From the NCBI GenBank assembly GCA_021234155.1, contig JAJEKV010000084.1:868001-932000 (forward strand): DNA of 64,000 nucleotides, in the 5' to 3' direction. Below the pieces are notes generated by a model, which saw only the letters and a program-made list of their open reading frames with translations, searched no databases and was not told the origin of the DNA. Source of the DNA: Isoetes taiwanensis (lineage: Eukaryota; Streptophyta; Lycopodiopsida; Isoetales; Isoetaceae). Positions within the stretch are counted from its first letter, which is position 1, and every line of letters begins with the position of its first letter. The translations under genes and the position numbers were made by a program. Positions 34,006 to 45,126 of the stretch are shown here, in pieces.

Positions 34006-34264
34006 AAGATTGTGGCAGTACTCCTAGCCCTTAGCTCTGAGGTAACTTCTGAGGTGATTCTAGACACTCGCATTCGAAGGCTGCGCAATAAGAGTATTGC
34101 AGAGTACTGGATCTTGTGGTGAGATCAGTCACTTCCCGAGGCCACATGGGAAAGTGAAGAGTACATGCAGCCAAATCCTCACCTGGCTCAAAACCCATTG
34201 ATAACATGGAAGGATTAAGGGAGTCAATATGAGGTCAGTTACCTAAAAGTAAAGAATTAGAGAC
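34006..34264 (+). pseudogene. gypsy pol C-terminal chromodomain remnant
   Basis: The plus strand reads VILDTRIRRLRNKSIAEYWI, a stop, then LPEATWESEEYMQPNPHL. This is the end of a gypsy integrase chromodomain (R.LRN..I.EYLVQWK...P.EATWE.EE). The stop replaces the Lys of the usual QWK box. It belongs to an older plus-strand element into which the copia element inserted, and is followed by a repeat, a polypurine tract and an LTR start. Confidence 0.7.
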
Positions 34265-34310
34265 TAGAATCAGGGATGGCAAGTAGGACGTCCTCTAAAG
34301 GATGAGTTTT

Positions 34311-34530
34311 GAAACCATGATCACAGGGTGATCCATGGAACGGATTTCAGAAGGGACTAGAGGATGAAACCATGATCATAGAGCGATCCAGGGAATGGGT
34401 TTCCGAAGGGACGAGAAGTTGAAACCACGATCACGAGGTGATCCAGGGAAAGGGTTTCAAAATGGACTAGATGGTGAAACCATGGTCATCGGGTGACCCA
34501 AGGAATAGGTTTTAAAATACACATACTTCC
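34311..34530 (+). repeat. 55-bp tandem repeat, four copies
   Basis: Units start 'gaaacca' at 34311, 34366, 34421 and 34476, each containing '(c/g)gtgatcca.ggaa' and 'ggtttc.gaagggac.aga'. It sits between the chromodomain remnant and the polypurine tract of the same gypsy element, a common place for tandem repeats in plant gypsy elements. Confidence 0.85.
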
Positions 34531-34549
34531 ATGATCCTTGGGGACCAAG

Positions 34550-34830
34550 GATTTGAAGGGGGGAGGTATGTTACGAACATAGGCTAGGCCATAGGTCATA
34601 AGTCATATGTTCCATATATATGTTGGTTCCTAGATCATATAGGACCAATAAATCCAAGGATTAGAGGTTTAAGGGACAAGTGGCATAAGGAGATGCCAAG
34701 AGGCTACATGCATGCATGCATATGCGTGGTGGCATGCCACAAGAGTTGGTACCCTATATAAGAGATCAGGGATCTCAAGGGAAGAACAAATGGCTATGGT
34801 AGTGGTGTAGGAGAAGTACTTCGCCCTACT
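34550..34830 (+). mobile_element. gypsy polypurine tract and 3' LTR start (partial)
   Basis: The tract 'aaggggggaggta' ends at 34568 and is followed by TGTTACGAACATAGGC, a typical gypsy LTR start. A TATA-like 'ctatataagag' lies at about 34752. The LTR end is not defined; at about 34840 an ORF-B fragment on the minus strand begins. Confidence 0.55.
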
Positions 34831-34839
34831 CACTGTCAT

Positions 34840-35160
34840 GACCATGTAATCTGGCAATCTAGCAACCTTGTTGTTCAGGTACTTGGCAATGTTGGGGACA
34901 TCACTCAAGGCTGCTTGGAGGGACAGCTTGGGAACAAAATATCATGTACAGGGGGGAAGCTGTACTAAGGATGGTCCTATCCTAGCTTGGAACTCAGTCA
35001 TGATTTCCATATATGATGGGGTTGCCTGCAAGGTGGCTTGGATGTCTATCTCCTTCTGGAAAACTTCAAAAATGGCATTGATGTCAGCCTCAGTGACATG
35101 AGCACTGGCGCCGTACCATCGCCTAAAATCTGTAGTTGCCATTGATCGTGAGTGAATTGG
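34840..35160 (-). pseudogene. second copy of retroelement ORF-B (N-terminal fragment)
   Basis: From an ATG near 35142 the minus strand reads MATTDFRRWYGASAHVTEAD, then EIDIQATLQATPSYMEIMTE and LVQLPP. After a frameshift near 34945 it continues with LSLQAALSDV and KVARLPDYM. The order and spacing match ORF-B of the gypsy element at 13447-15081 (NFERWY, DLHATLTRTPYYTDIM, VRLPP, MPDYM), with low overall identity. Function unknown. It lies beside a gypsy LTR in the opposite orientation, so it comes from another element. Confidence 0.55.
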
Positions 35161-35991
35161 ACTAACAAACAGCTCTTGAAGCATTCATTCTAGGAACGAT
35201 TAGGAACGATTAGGAATTGCAATATGCAGTAGCGCGGGACTCAAGGAGTGGGGAACCCAGGGGGTTCACGGTTGCCAGATTCAACCTCTTCCATGGGGTT
35301 ATAACAAACAGATCGGGGAAGAGACACTCAAAAATAAAATGCCATCTAGGTGCCACATCATTGTGATTTGCTCGAGAGAATCACGTGTGCCTATCAAGAG
35401 AATCACTATGATTCTCTCGCACGACCCCAAAGGTTCTCTCGAGAGAATTGTGTTGGCACCTCAGTTAAAACCAAGCCAATAAAGTGCGCATATATGGCAT
35501 ACGTCTCATATATGATAAAAAGTTATTTGAGCAGATATTTGGGGAGCTAAGTTTGGCCAGCTAAAAAAAAGACTGCAGGGATTCTTAGGGCTGGCCGATT
35601 CATCCAGTCCCCTTCCAGAAATCGTCATCGCCACTGCTGTGGAAAAGTCAGAATATCGGCCACAACTGTTGCTATTGCTACTGGCCAAAAACTGTTGTTG
35701 CTGTTGTGGAGCCTCGGAACAAATTGCTCGCCCTTTGCATATGGTCTCCTTACTTTTTTTTTGGGTTAAAGAAGAACAAGAGGCGTCCTTCCTTCGTCCA
35801 CTCCTAATCCGATTCCGTCTCCTCATTCCTTTGTTGTACTCTTGCTTCTATAATCTGCCGAAGGGCCCCAAAGAATTCGAAGCAAATTTACCATTTCTTC
35901 CTTCTCATGCACAATCCACCCAATCCGTGCTCCATAGTTAAAGGCTCGGTCTGCACGTACTCCAAAAATATGATATCTATTTTTCGTATAA

Positions 35992-36261
35992 TCAATGTGT
36001 TGACAGCGTAGCACCCACTTCAGCTAGTCCTCCTTCCAATTCAAATCCAACGCTTGGATCACCATACAGTTTTGCAAGGGGGCCATAAATTGCCTCGAAT
36101 TCATCCATTTTTATACGCTTGGATGGTGGTAGTAGACTATCCTCATCCCCATCAAGGAGCTCAGAGAGCTTACGCTTTGATGTGGAGCCAGGTGTTGCAG
36201 AACCCATGAGGAGCTTATGCTTTGCTATTGTTGTGGAGCCAACAGTCGTAGAACCCATCAA
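35992..36261 (-). CDS. hypothetical protein with nuclear localisation-type motif
   Basis: An 89-codon open frame with KRKLSELLDGDED and LLPPSKRIKMDEFEAIYG. The two basic clusters KRK and PPSKRIK look like nuclear import signals. A second minus-strand frame at 35506-35826 contains poly-Gln. I do not recognise a family. Both lie inside the inverted-repeat interval, so they may be remains of that element's genes. Coding status is uncertain. Confidence 0.25.
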   Translation of the reverse strand: MMGSTTVGSTTIAKHKLLMGSATPGSTSKRKLSELLDGDEDSLLPPSKRIKMDEFEAIYGPLAKLYGDPSVGFELEGGLAEVGATLSTH

Positions 36262-36875
36262 GAATTCCAGTTTTAGAATGCTAAGAATAAGCGTAGAAGC
36301 ATTGGCATTTTATAGCATCCATTCAGCACACAAATAAAGGGCTGTCCTTCCAATTGTCAATCAAAATAAATTAAATGTACCACAATATCCTACTAGATCC
36401 AATCTAAAATTTAAGTTAGATGTACCGGCAATATTCTACCAGATCTCAATGATTGCTTCACTAATCAAGAAAGGTTATATATAGTTATTATTCAAGAGAA
36501 CGTGCAAAAAAAAAATGGCCACAAATTTGCCAAGAAGGAATGTGGCTGTAAACTTGCTCATTCTTTGCTTAAGAAAGCTTAGATGGATTGATTGAGCAAC
36601 GGGAGTCACGTGCAGGGAAAATTTTAAGACCCCAAAATTTCTTTACCCTCAGAATAGACATGCCTATTTACTTGGTGTAGAGCACTTTGACCCTTTGTAC
36701 TTCTGGCGAATCTTTCAAAATAATCTACTAAAAAGTTTATATAGATATGGCGAAAGTTTTATAAGTATTTAGTGCTCGGGATTTTCGTTTGGCGATTTAA
36801 AATTAAGATCATATCCAATAGAATGATTATATATTGCTGATTTTTGGCATTTCCTGGACAAAATTTTTCAAGTTC

Positions 36876-37291
36876 ACACATGACTGGTTGTTTTCCCTTT
36901 CTCAGGTTTCACTAACAAGTCAACAACTGCTTTTGGCAATTTACCCAAGTACCTGGACAGAGTTACAAGGCCAGGCTTTTCATCTAGCAGCAGGATGGTT
37001 GCTTTGGACTATCTGGAAAAGACGAAGATTGGTAATCTTCAAAGGTCTGGATGTGGCAGATAATCGTGTTCTCCAAGAAGCTCAAGGTTACATTGTAAAG
37101 GCGTATCATTGTTCTTCACTTGCCCCTCGCAAGAGGCGATTGTTTTTTGAGGAGTTTTTGGATGTGCACTCTTATGCTTAGGCAGGTTGCTTCACTCGGT
37201 GGGTCTCCGCTTATCCGCTGAGATTTTATTCCTGTCTCTGCATTTATACTTGTATTTGACTCTTTGATTGAATAAAGTCTGACGTCCTTCA
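36876..37291 (+). mobile_element. 5'-truncated LINE inserted in hAT copy 2
   Basis: Reading frame on the plus strand ends with LAAGWLLWTIWKRRRLVIFK and EAQGYIVKAYHCSS, the C-terminal zf-RVT/after-RT region of plant L1-type LINEs. The 3' end is 'aataaagtctgacgtccttca', as at 3050-3070. Flanking repeats ACAAAATTTTTCAAGTTC (36858-36875) and a slightly longer version at 37292-37312 are the target duplication; copy 1 has this site once (21565-21590). Confidence 0.8.
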
Positions 37292-37363
37292 ACAAAACAT
37301 TTTTTCAAGTTCGAAGTGCATAAAGTAGCACAAAGCTTTTACAACAGCATAAAAGAAAATATA

Positions 37364-39339
37364 TCATCCCAATGACCATACATTATCCTCTTCATCAACA
37401 TGGTTTGTACATTCTCCACTCTCTTTTGCTGTAACCATAGGTGTTTTGGTTGTAGTTGCATTCTCTCTTATAAGCATGGAAGCCCCTCGACGCTTACAAT
37501 CTTCATTCCAAAGCTCAAATGCCCTTTCGTAAGGGAAGCTATCCAACTTATGGCTTGAACTATAAAATCTTAAAGTCAAATCCAAGTTGTTGTCAAGTCG
37601 ATTTCATAATTTATTCTTGATGAAACTCATGTTGCTGAAACATCGCTCATCTTCTACACTTCCAAGTATCATACACAAGCACAAATCAGCCAGTTTAAAA
37701 TATTCTGAGATTGCCACTTTCAAAACATTGTTTGAATTCAGCTTCTGCCATAAACGTGTGACAGCTCCAAAGTCTTGTGGATCTTTCAATTGTGGATATT
37801 GTTGATACATAGTGCGGCCAAATACTTTGGCTTGTCCTTTCAACATCTCCCAATCAAGTAAACCCTCTATCTTTTCTGAACCAATATACTTTGGGCAGCA
37901 AAAGCTTGCTCTAATTACTTCCATCTTTTTACTAAAATTCTGTCCAACAGCCTCAACACTTTGAATATTGTTCCAAAAATGTGGGAAGACAACACCTAAA
38001 GCATCAAGAACATCCCTTGGTGGAAATCGTGTCCTCAGCTCACTTACTAGAGCGGACAGCAAACTCCTTGAAAGCGGACAGCCTTTGTGGACTCTTGCAA
38101 AAAAACTTATATGATGCATGAACAAGAAACTCAACTCTACTCACGTTTTGTGAATTAGAGAGCGTTTTGTAGGCTAAGTTTGTCCTATGAGACATGCAGT
38201 GTATAACATTCATGTAAGGAGCCAAATTGTCTTGAAGTCTTATGCCCAAACCTGTTCTCTTTCCTTGCATGACGGTAGCGCCATCTGCTCCAAAGCATAT
38301 CATCTTCTTATCAAGATCAAGTGGCGACAATCCAGTAACATTATCCAAGCATTCTTTTACCACATTAAACAAAGTTTCTGCCATAGAATCAGTGCCAAGC
38401 TTCCGGATTGCTAAAAAATAAGAGACACGTTGAAAATTGACAACATTATAAAGATGCATTACCATCCAAGAAGTGTTGTCTACTGCTTTGACTTCATCTA
38501 ATGATAAGGATAAGAAAGTAGAGGCCTTTACCACATTTTGAAGTTCAAGTTTTAGAACTTCACCCAAGCTCCCAACCAGCAGTCTCACTCCAATGTCTCA
38601 TAGGGCAGCCACGAATTTTTCCTGCCAAGAACAGATCTAACATGCAAGGGTAGTCACCCATTGGTTTTCCTTTAGACAACAAATGGAATATAACCCGCAT
38701 TTGAACAACCTTTGCATCAAACGATTTTGTATCAGCTCTAGAAAAGATGGAATGAATAGGAGTGGTCTTTCTTGCAATTTGTTCTACCAGCAACAAATTT
38801 TTCTCATAGCCTTTTAAAAACTTCATGTGCTTATTTTTTGGATCATATGTGATATGCTCTACAAGCTTCCCATCTATTCCTTTCACCATTTGTGATAATT
38901 TACCATGATGCTTAACAATGGTATCTTACTTGCATTGAAAACGGATAGTTCTATTCAAAGCATGTGTGCATACTTTACACTTCACCCACTCTACACCAAC
39001 TGCATCAATAAGCTGTTCAATGTAAGGGAACTCTTCTAACCACTCAATTCTAAATGTGCGACCAATAACAAATGCATTTTTCAATTTCTTCCTTTGATTG
39101 GACTTATTTGAATCATCCCCATCATTCAATCCCCTCTTTTGACCAGATTTAACTGAACCAATATCTTCATTAGAATCACCTTTGTCATTAGAGTCGTCAT
39201 CATCCTCGACATATTGGCTCTCATCAAAATAACTGCCTTCATCTTCTTCATCGGTACTTATTTGTATATTCTCATCACAAAATGCATCCTTACTCTTGCT
39301 TGAGAAGTCATGCAAGGTCCATTGTCGTTGAGGAGCCAT
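37364..39339 (-). pseudogene. hAT transposase, copy 2
   Basis: Starts MAPQRQWTLHDF at 39339 as in copy 1. A G-to-T change at about 38927 turns the Tyr of KYDTI into a stop (taa) just within the zinc-finger region. The frame that is broken in copy 1 is intact here (SRADTKSFDAKVVQMRVIFH). About 670 bp covering residues downstream of the second Asp are deleted at about 38050, and 11 bp at about 38562. The dimerisation domain (SVEDERCFSNMSFIKN) and the true C-terminus (SSSHKLDSFPYERAFELWNE) are kept. Neither copy can encode an active transposase, but their lesions are at different sites. Confidence 0.9.
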
Positions 39340-40794
39340 GGATAATCTACAATAGAGACAAAAAGATATTTATCAAACCGAGAAGGTTGGACTACCACAT
39401 CAAGAACATAGCTTGCACTTTGCATGTTTTTCCAATTTTAAAAGACTAAAATTTAATATTTATATTATCAACACAAATATTATGGTACAAGATGCATGCA
39501 TCCCATCTAAAAGGGTAATGCAACCCCTAATTTGTGATCAAGATTCCTTCTACAGTAACAATAGCATGCATGTATAAACAGGTTCACAATAGATATGGTG
39601 CACAAAGAGCTCGAGATACTAATGCTAATATGGAGAGACCTATGCATTCACACGTGACTTGGAGTTTTCATTTCTTACAAGTTACAAGCTTTACTTTAAA
39701 TGTCATTACAATCTCCTTACAAGATCTACTTTAAATACAATAAAATAAGAGCTACATTAAATGGTGGGCTCACGATATCCAACTTCTACTTTGTTTTGAA
39801 GAAGGCACATCAATAGTAAATATCCTTACAAGGCTACAATAGTCTAATGCATTAATGGTTCTATATAAAATGGTAAATAAATAAGGTAACTTTACCATTT
39901 CTATGGCTCAAGCACATCGTTTTCTAAACGTCTTAATCACCTCATTCCCTACACGATTCTTACAAGCTTTATCCAAAAAAAAAAAGCCTAAGAGCAATAA
40001 AAAATGGACAATGATTTCTATGGCACGTCTTCTCATACATATCTAGGTCACGTATATGCTTGTAAGCTATATTCTAATGCACAAAGAGCAAAAGACTATA
40101 TAAAAAATGGTAAATCGATGGGAATACCTTACCACTTTCAGCTTTTATAGAGACAAATCGGATCAGAAAAGGAGCTTCTGAATATATCGTTTTTGAGGAG
40201 GTCACATCATTCCTTGTGAGCATATAACCAATCAGTTTCTGCAGCATTCCCTTACATGGATTCCTGCAAGTCAAAACAGATAAACATTATTATATCTTTT
40301 GGTGATGCGATAGGAATAGCAAGCAAGACGTTTTTGCATATGCCTTTACCCTAACGTCAAGAGCACATAAAAATTTGGCGAATCCCTTTTTAAAACACTC
40401 CCCTGCTTCTATATCTATGGCGAAATAAGCATATGACTGAACTCCAACTCTGCTTGGCGATGCGGCGATTCCTCTTTGCTCCTAGGGCAGATAGAATTCC
40501 AAAAATGCGAAACCATAGTGCGGGAAAATAAGTCCAGTTTTATGTTTGGCGATTTTTATTTTTTTTCATAGACGAGAGGTCATTAAAAATTCGCCAAGGT
40601 TTTTTTACAAAAACCCAAAAAAATCGCCTTTTTACGAAAATTCGCCTTTAAAATTTTCGATGGTCACGTGGCTATGCTCCTCCTCAATAAATATTAACTA
40701 TGAAAATACAAAAAATGTTCCTCAATAATATTTTTTGACACTTGGCGTGCATGCACTGAAGCATCAAAGAATCTCGAAGAATGGAATCAAAGTG

Positions 40795-41105
40795 TATGCA
40801 TTATATATGGTTTGATAACGCATGTCTTATATGCCATATATAACATATATCTCATATGCCATAAGTCAGACATATGTCACATATGCTATATATGATATAT
40901 GTCTCATGCCATATATAACATACGTCTCGTATGCCATAAGTCAGACATTGTCTCATGTGCCGTAAGTCAGACATATGCCATATATAGCATATATTTCATA
41001 TGCCATAAGTCAAACAAATTCACATAGTTTATGTAATGTCATATATGACATATGTCACCTCGTATATATAATGTCAAATATATGGCATATGTCACATCTT
41101 ATAAT
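40795..41105. repeat. CATATG-rich degenerate palindromic repeat array
   Basis: About ten loosely spaced copies of 'atatgccata(a/t)' alternate with 'gacatatgtc' and 'tctcatatgcc'. Related words occur at 34590-34620 and 35490-35520. Confidence 0.6.
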
Positions 41106-41342
41106 GTCAGGTGATATAAGATACTAGAAACTATGCCAAGTGTAGCTGGGCATGAACTAGGCATTGTAAGTGATGCATTGGATCAAATGTTAAATTAAGC
41201 AACATTTACAAAATTACACAATGAAAAGCACTCGACCACCTTTCGCCTTTGAGAGAATCACGTGATTCTCTCGAGCGAATCACAGTGACGTGGCACCGAG
41301 ATCGCATTTTATTTTTAGTGGCTCTTCCCTGGATCTGTTGTT

Positions 41343-43000
41343 CTGCGCACCTGCAAATTCGGTAGGTCCAACTCAGCATGGGTCTGGCTCCATTTTCCTC
41401 TAGATTCGAACCTTCTGATGTGACATTTAATGGAATCTTTTAGACACTTCTACCAAAATGTGATTATCTCGAGAGAATCACAAAGGACACGTGATTCTCT
41501 CGAGCTAATCATAAAGATTCTCCACTATCTCCAAGCGCGACTTTTGGAGATAGTCCTTTCTGCCATTTAGTTTAGTGAGAAATTCTCGATTCCACCAACA
41601 CGCAAATGATGAAAGTTCATGCCAGCTCTTCTTGATACTAGATTGAGAAGTAGAGATGGAGCAGAGCCTAGGAATAAAGATTGTCAGATCTATACTACAT
41701 GCATTGGGTCTTGTACATACATCTAACCATGAATCACATGGTTAACCCTAAGTTCCATAGTTAAACTCTAAGTTCCAAAGAAAAAACATTATGCCAAATG
41801 AATTTTGATGGTTTATTGTATATACAGTAAATTAGGGTGAAGGTTTGACGGTGCAATAGTTTTGATCCAAATGTTATTTAAATATGGCAATTCCCAGAGA
41901 TGGTGGAGACTCAATCCACGAGTCTCTCGCCAGTTGAACTGAGCCTAAGCGGCCAGATCTAGCCTTATATATTAATATGTAACTATACAGAACCACCTTA
42001 CGCCCCGAACGGACCAAAAAAAAAATTTGAACCCAAGCACACCCATAATATTTATAAAATTACTTTGGATGCCCCCATGGAATAGATCGTTACATATTGA
42101 AATGCATCTACGCCGTTTGTATGAAAAATGATAAGGTGGCATAATTGAGGCCATTATATCCCTATAGGGTGCATGCACGGGCATGCATGTGGGGCTTCTC
42201 CACATCTTCACACTGTAGGATTGGAAGAGCAATTTAATCTTGGCCTTCGAAAATAGGTTGGAAGATGCTACAAAGATGCAATAATTGGGGTACCCGTGAG
42301 CATTTAATGGTGCTGATGAGACGGCCGTCATAATATAATTCGTACAAGAAATTTCCCCTTTATTCTAGATTTTTGTCTATCAAATTGTACCGGCGCATTA
42401 CTCTTCTCTCTGTTTCGCAACAACCAGCTGCCATAGCCAAGCTTCTGCAATCGAATTCTTCACTGCATCTTCGACATTGCGTCTCTGCTCCAAAATCAGC
42501 TCGGGTTTGCATTTCAAGGCTGCCAATAGCAAGCTGGGCACGCTAACTTGTCGAGGATCTTCTTATAAGGTTAGCGGATCATCATAGCCTCTGTTTATGC
42601 TATGCTTTCAGACCCCACATCCTTTTTTATCTGCCTTGCTTCCATTTGGGTTGAGCTTATAACAATAGACGATTTTTCTGTATCTATCTAGGTTTTTTTC
42701 AGCATTTATTTCATTGTTACAAGTTTGCAATGTCCTTAATCTTGAATCCGATGATGCCTATCGTTGAATCCCCTTCTCAGTGAAATTGTGGAGGACATGA
42801 ATCCAGCATCGGCTTCTCTCTACTTGAAACACTCATCGTCTAATGATGTGATTTGATGGAATAAAGAATTATGAATTGGACAGGATGCAAGCACTTCTCC
42901 AAGCGTGTCCACTCTGTGCAACCCTGGATATATTTATTCAAATTCTAATCTGCAACCTGGAAATGCATTTTGAATCCCTAAAATCAGGGATAGTTTTTTG
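41343..43000. other. no certain gene; possible 5' region of the casein kinase pseudogene
   Basis: 41460-41525 repeats the 'ctcgagagaatcac' words of the inverted repeats. 42360-42570 is a CT-rich stretch ending at a donor-like 'ataag/gttagc', which could be the 5' UTR exon of the kinase pseudogene. Confidence 0.35.
41905..41960 (-). repeat. possible tRNA-derived SINE head
   Basis: On the minus strand TTAGGCTCAGTTCAACTGG resembles a pol III A box and GGATTGAGTCTCC a B box, about 15 bp apart or more. The flanks show no poly(A) or duplication, so this is weak. Confidence 0.25.
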
Positions 43001-43261
43001 GGTATCTGCTAAGGATTTCAAAGGGTCGGGTTAGTGCAAGATTCAGGAAGTATAAGCATCCATACTTCGGGAACAGGTCAGTCCTTTTTGCTAGATTTCA
43101 TACCTTCTTCTACGTGCCTTTTCAGTTACAGGAAGTTGTTTTCCTTTGTTCCAGAACCGAAATGGAAAGAGAAACTAGCAAAAGCTGATGAGTGAATTAC
43201 ACAGATGACATTACAGGTATTTTCTATTTACCTAGGTGAATTTAAGTTGCAGTCTGTTACA

Positions 43262-44257
43262 GTTGTCGATGGCCATAATGGCCTACAAACAAAGCTTCCC
43301 CAGTTGCTTCATGAGTCTAAAGTGGTTGCTTCATGAGTCTGAAGTATAGAGACCTTGCGAGGAGGACGTAAGTGTTTAAGTGTAGGTGCATGTAGAAGCG
43401 CAGGTATGGTTCATATGTAACACAAGTTTACATTGTGGCTATCATTGTTCTCATCATTTTGATGTACTGTATGAATGCAAGAAAGGATAGCAGAGAAGGG
43501 TTGAAGTGCTATATGTTAAACTGCATTTGAAAAATAGGATTTGAAGACAGCTTAAAGATAAGGATCCTTTGTATTCGTATTTTTTAGATCGTGATTATTC
43601 CTGGGGCAAATGAGCACCAAATAATCTTTTAATTTAGATTAGACAGTTTTTCTGTGGTTTATGCGGAAGATCTTATTATGACATTCCAAAAGGGGAAATA
43701 AGTTTTTTCCCCTTGCTTGACTATGATTATTTTCAATGTGGCCACCAATTGTAGAATTTCCTGATAAAATGTTTTAAAACCAGAAATGTTTTCTGATGGA
43801 TTATCTTGAAGACCATATTGTTTTGTGCTTATCAAAATGCAAGCTCTTAGAGGCTGTGGTAAGAATGTTGCCAATGGAAAAATATGCAGTTCTAGTAGGG
43901 TTTCTTTTCTCCTTAGAAGTACCTTGGCTTTAGATGCTAAGATACGATGCAAGCTTCAGTTGGAAACTAAAATAACATTTCAGTCGGATGTTGCATGCAT
44001 GGAAGATTTTTGTTCCAAGAGATTGTCGGTCACACAGATCTCATATTGAAAGCATGAGGCAGATCGTTTCCCTTTTCATGTCTCAGCAAATATTTAATGA
44101 GGAGCTTATAGATTATGCATTTGTATGCAGTTCTTCTCTATTCCGGGAAGACTACAATATTCTGATACTTGATCTATTGGGTCCTAGACTTGAAGACATA
44201 TTTAGCTTCTGTAACAGGAGATTCTCTCTAAAGACTGTCCTCATGTTGGTGGATCAG
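43262..44257 (+). pseudogene. casein kinase 1 pseudogene, exon fragments
   Basis: Two exons align with plant casein kinase 1. 43262-43321 follows an acceptor (TTACAG/) and reads LQTKLPQLLHESKV, the counterpart of VKTKHPQLLYESKLY. 44131-44257 reads [18 protein letters not shown], then [16 protein letters not shown], and ends at the donor CAG/GTGGTA where CK1 genes have a conserved boundary. The substitution of S by R in GPSLED and the lack of the ATP-binding loop exon and catalytic-loop exon (HRDIKPDN) show it is not functional. Between the exons no CK1 exon for GIPNVRWFG is readable. It is a decayed gene copy with introns, not a retrocopy. Confidence 0.75.
43391..43560. repeat. direct repeat, copy 1 (partner 44614-44790)
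   Basis: Shares 'acaagttta.at.gtgg', 'ctgtatgaatgc.agaaagg', 'gttgaagtgctatatgttaaa.tgcat' and 'gggatttga' with 44614-44790. The two copies flank the main kinase exon. Confidence 0.8.
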
Positions 44258-44613
44258 GTGGTATTTCGTATTTATTTTACCATCTAAAAGTAATTATGTG
44301 CACCTTTTCTGTACATTTAACTTTCTGTTGTCTGCGACAGAAGGTCTGAGAATACTAACAATAGAGTTCAAAACATGTTGATCCATCTACTTCAATCTTT
44401 TGAAATATTGGACTCTTGCTGGAGCCATGGCAGGATAGCATTAGTATTCATGCATCAATGATGTGCGCCATCATGTTATGTGCTTCTCCACAATAGGCAT
44501 AAGTAAGTATGTTGATAAATACTTTATTCATTAAGAGTGGAAAACCCTGTTATACTCTTTCATGAAGGTTATGCTTCAGCTATGAACACTATAGTACCAT
44601 GTTGGCTGTTGCA

Positions 44614-44790
44614 TATAGAAGATGTACAAGTATGATTCATATGTTACACAAGTTTATATCGTGGAAGCCTTAAACATCTACCATTGTTCTCATTATACTG
44701 TATGAATGCTAGAAAGGGTAGTAGAGAAGGTTTGAAGTGCTATATGTTAAATTGCATGTGGAAAATGGGATTTGAGGCAGCTTCAAGATA
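44614..44790. repeat. direct repeat, copy 2 (partner 43391-43560)
   Basis: See the partner; identity is high over about 150 bp with a short extra segment near 44667. Confidence 0.8.
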
Positions 44791-44798
44791 GAGCAGAA

Positions 44799-44813
<15 letters not shown>

Positions 44814-44831
<18 letters not shown>

Positions 44832-45126
44832 TTTGAAGAAACGGAGGTACCACTTTTTTATTTTCTGAAATAAGAGTAGCACAGGAGGAGATTACTATAG
44901 GAGCTCACACCTCAACTTCTTCATCTCCCCCAGGCATGCTTATTTAAACTCCTAATGAGTCAGATGGGAAATACATACACCAAAATACTCCTGAACAGCC
45001 CTTGATGAAGTAGGAAAAGTAAACAAGAACACGAATCCTGTTTTGAAGTTGCTCGAAGTAACTGCGGCAAATGATCCTTAATGACATCGAGAAGGCATCT
45101 GCCTCGATATCTGCCAGACCACTCAA
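44814..45126 (-). mobile_element. possible retroposon 3' end with poly(A) on the minus strand
   Basis: A run of about 22 T at 44814-44834 followed by 'gaagaaacggaggtaccac' reads on the minus strand as '...gtttcttc' plus poly(A), as in plant LINE tails. The 61-codon frame behind it is not recognisable. Confidence 0.4.

Larger units (their letters stand above)
36613..40662 (-). mobile_element. hAT transposon copy 2
   Basis: 4050 bp with CAGGGAAAATTTTAAG at the left and the imperfect inverse (CATCGAAAATTTTAA) at the right. The 8-bp duplication GTCACGTG lies at 36605-36612 and 40663-40670. It matches copy 1 closely, with differences: a LINE fragment at 36876-37291, about 670 bp missing from the transposase at about 38050, 11 bp missing at about 38562, and a retained 112-bp C-terminal segment at 37447-37558. 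Confidence 0.94.
35303..41342. mobile_element. 6-kb interval bounded by 84-bp inverted repeats
   Basis: 35303-35387 is a near reverse complement of 41259-41342 (shared 'cagatc', 'ggaagag.cact', 'aaaataaaatg', 'ggtgccac', 'tgtgatt.gctcgagagaatcacgtg'). The inner ends carry palindromes around CACGTG flanked by 'gagagaatc/gattctctc'. Inside lie unrecognised ORFs (35506-36261), hAT copy 2, and CATAT-rich repeats. It could be a large foldback or TIR element that later received the hAT, or two independent copies of one repeat. No target duplication was identified. Confidence 0.45.

Noticed and set aside
34868..35101. Plus-strand ORF of 77 codons
   Set aside because: Shadow of the ORF-B fragment on the minus strand.
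44814..44834. Terminator-like T run
   Set aside because: In this context it reads better as a retroposon poly(A) tail on the minus strand.
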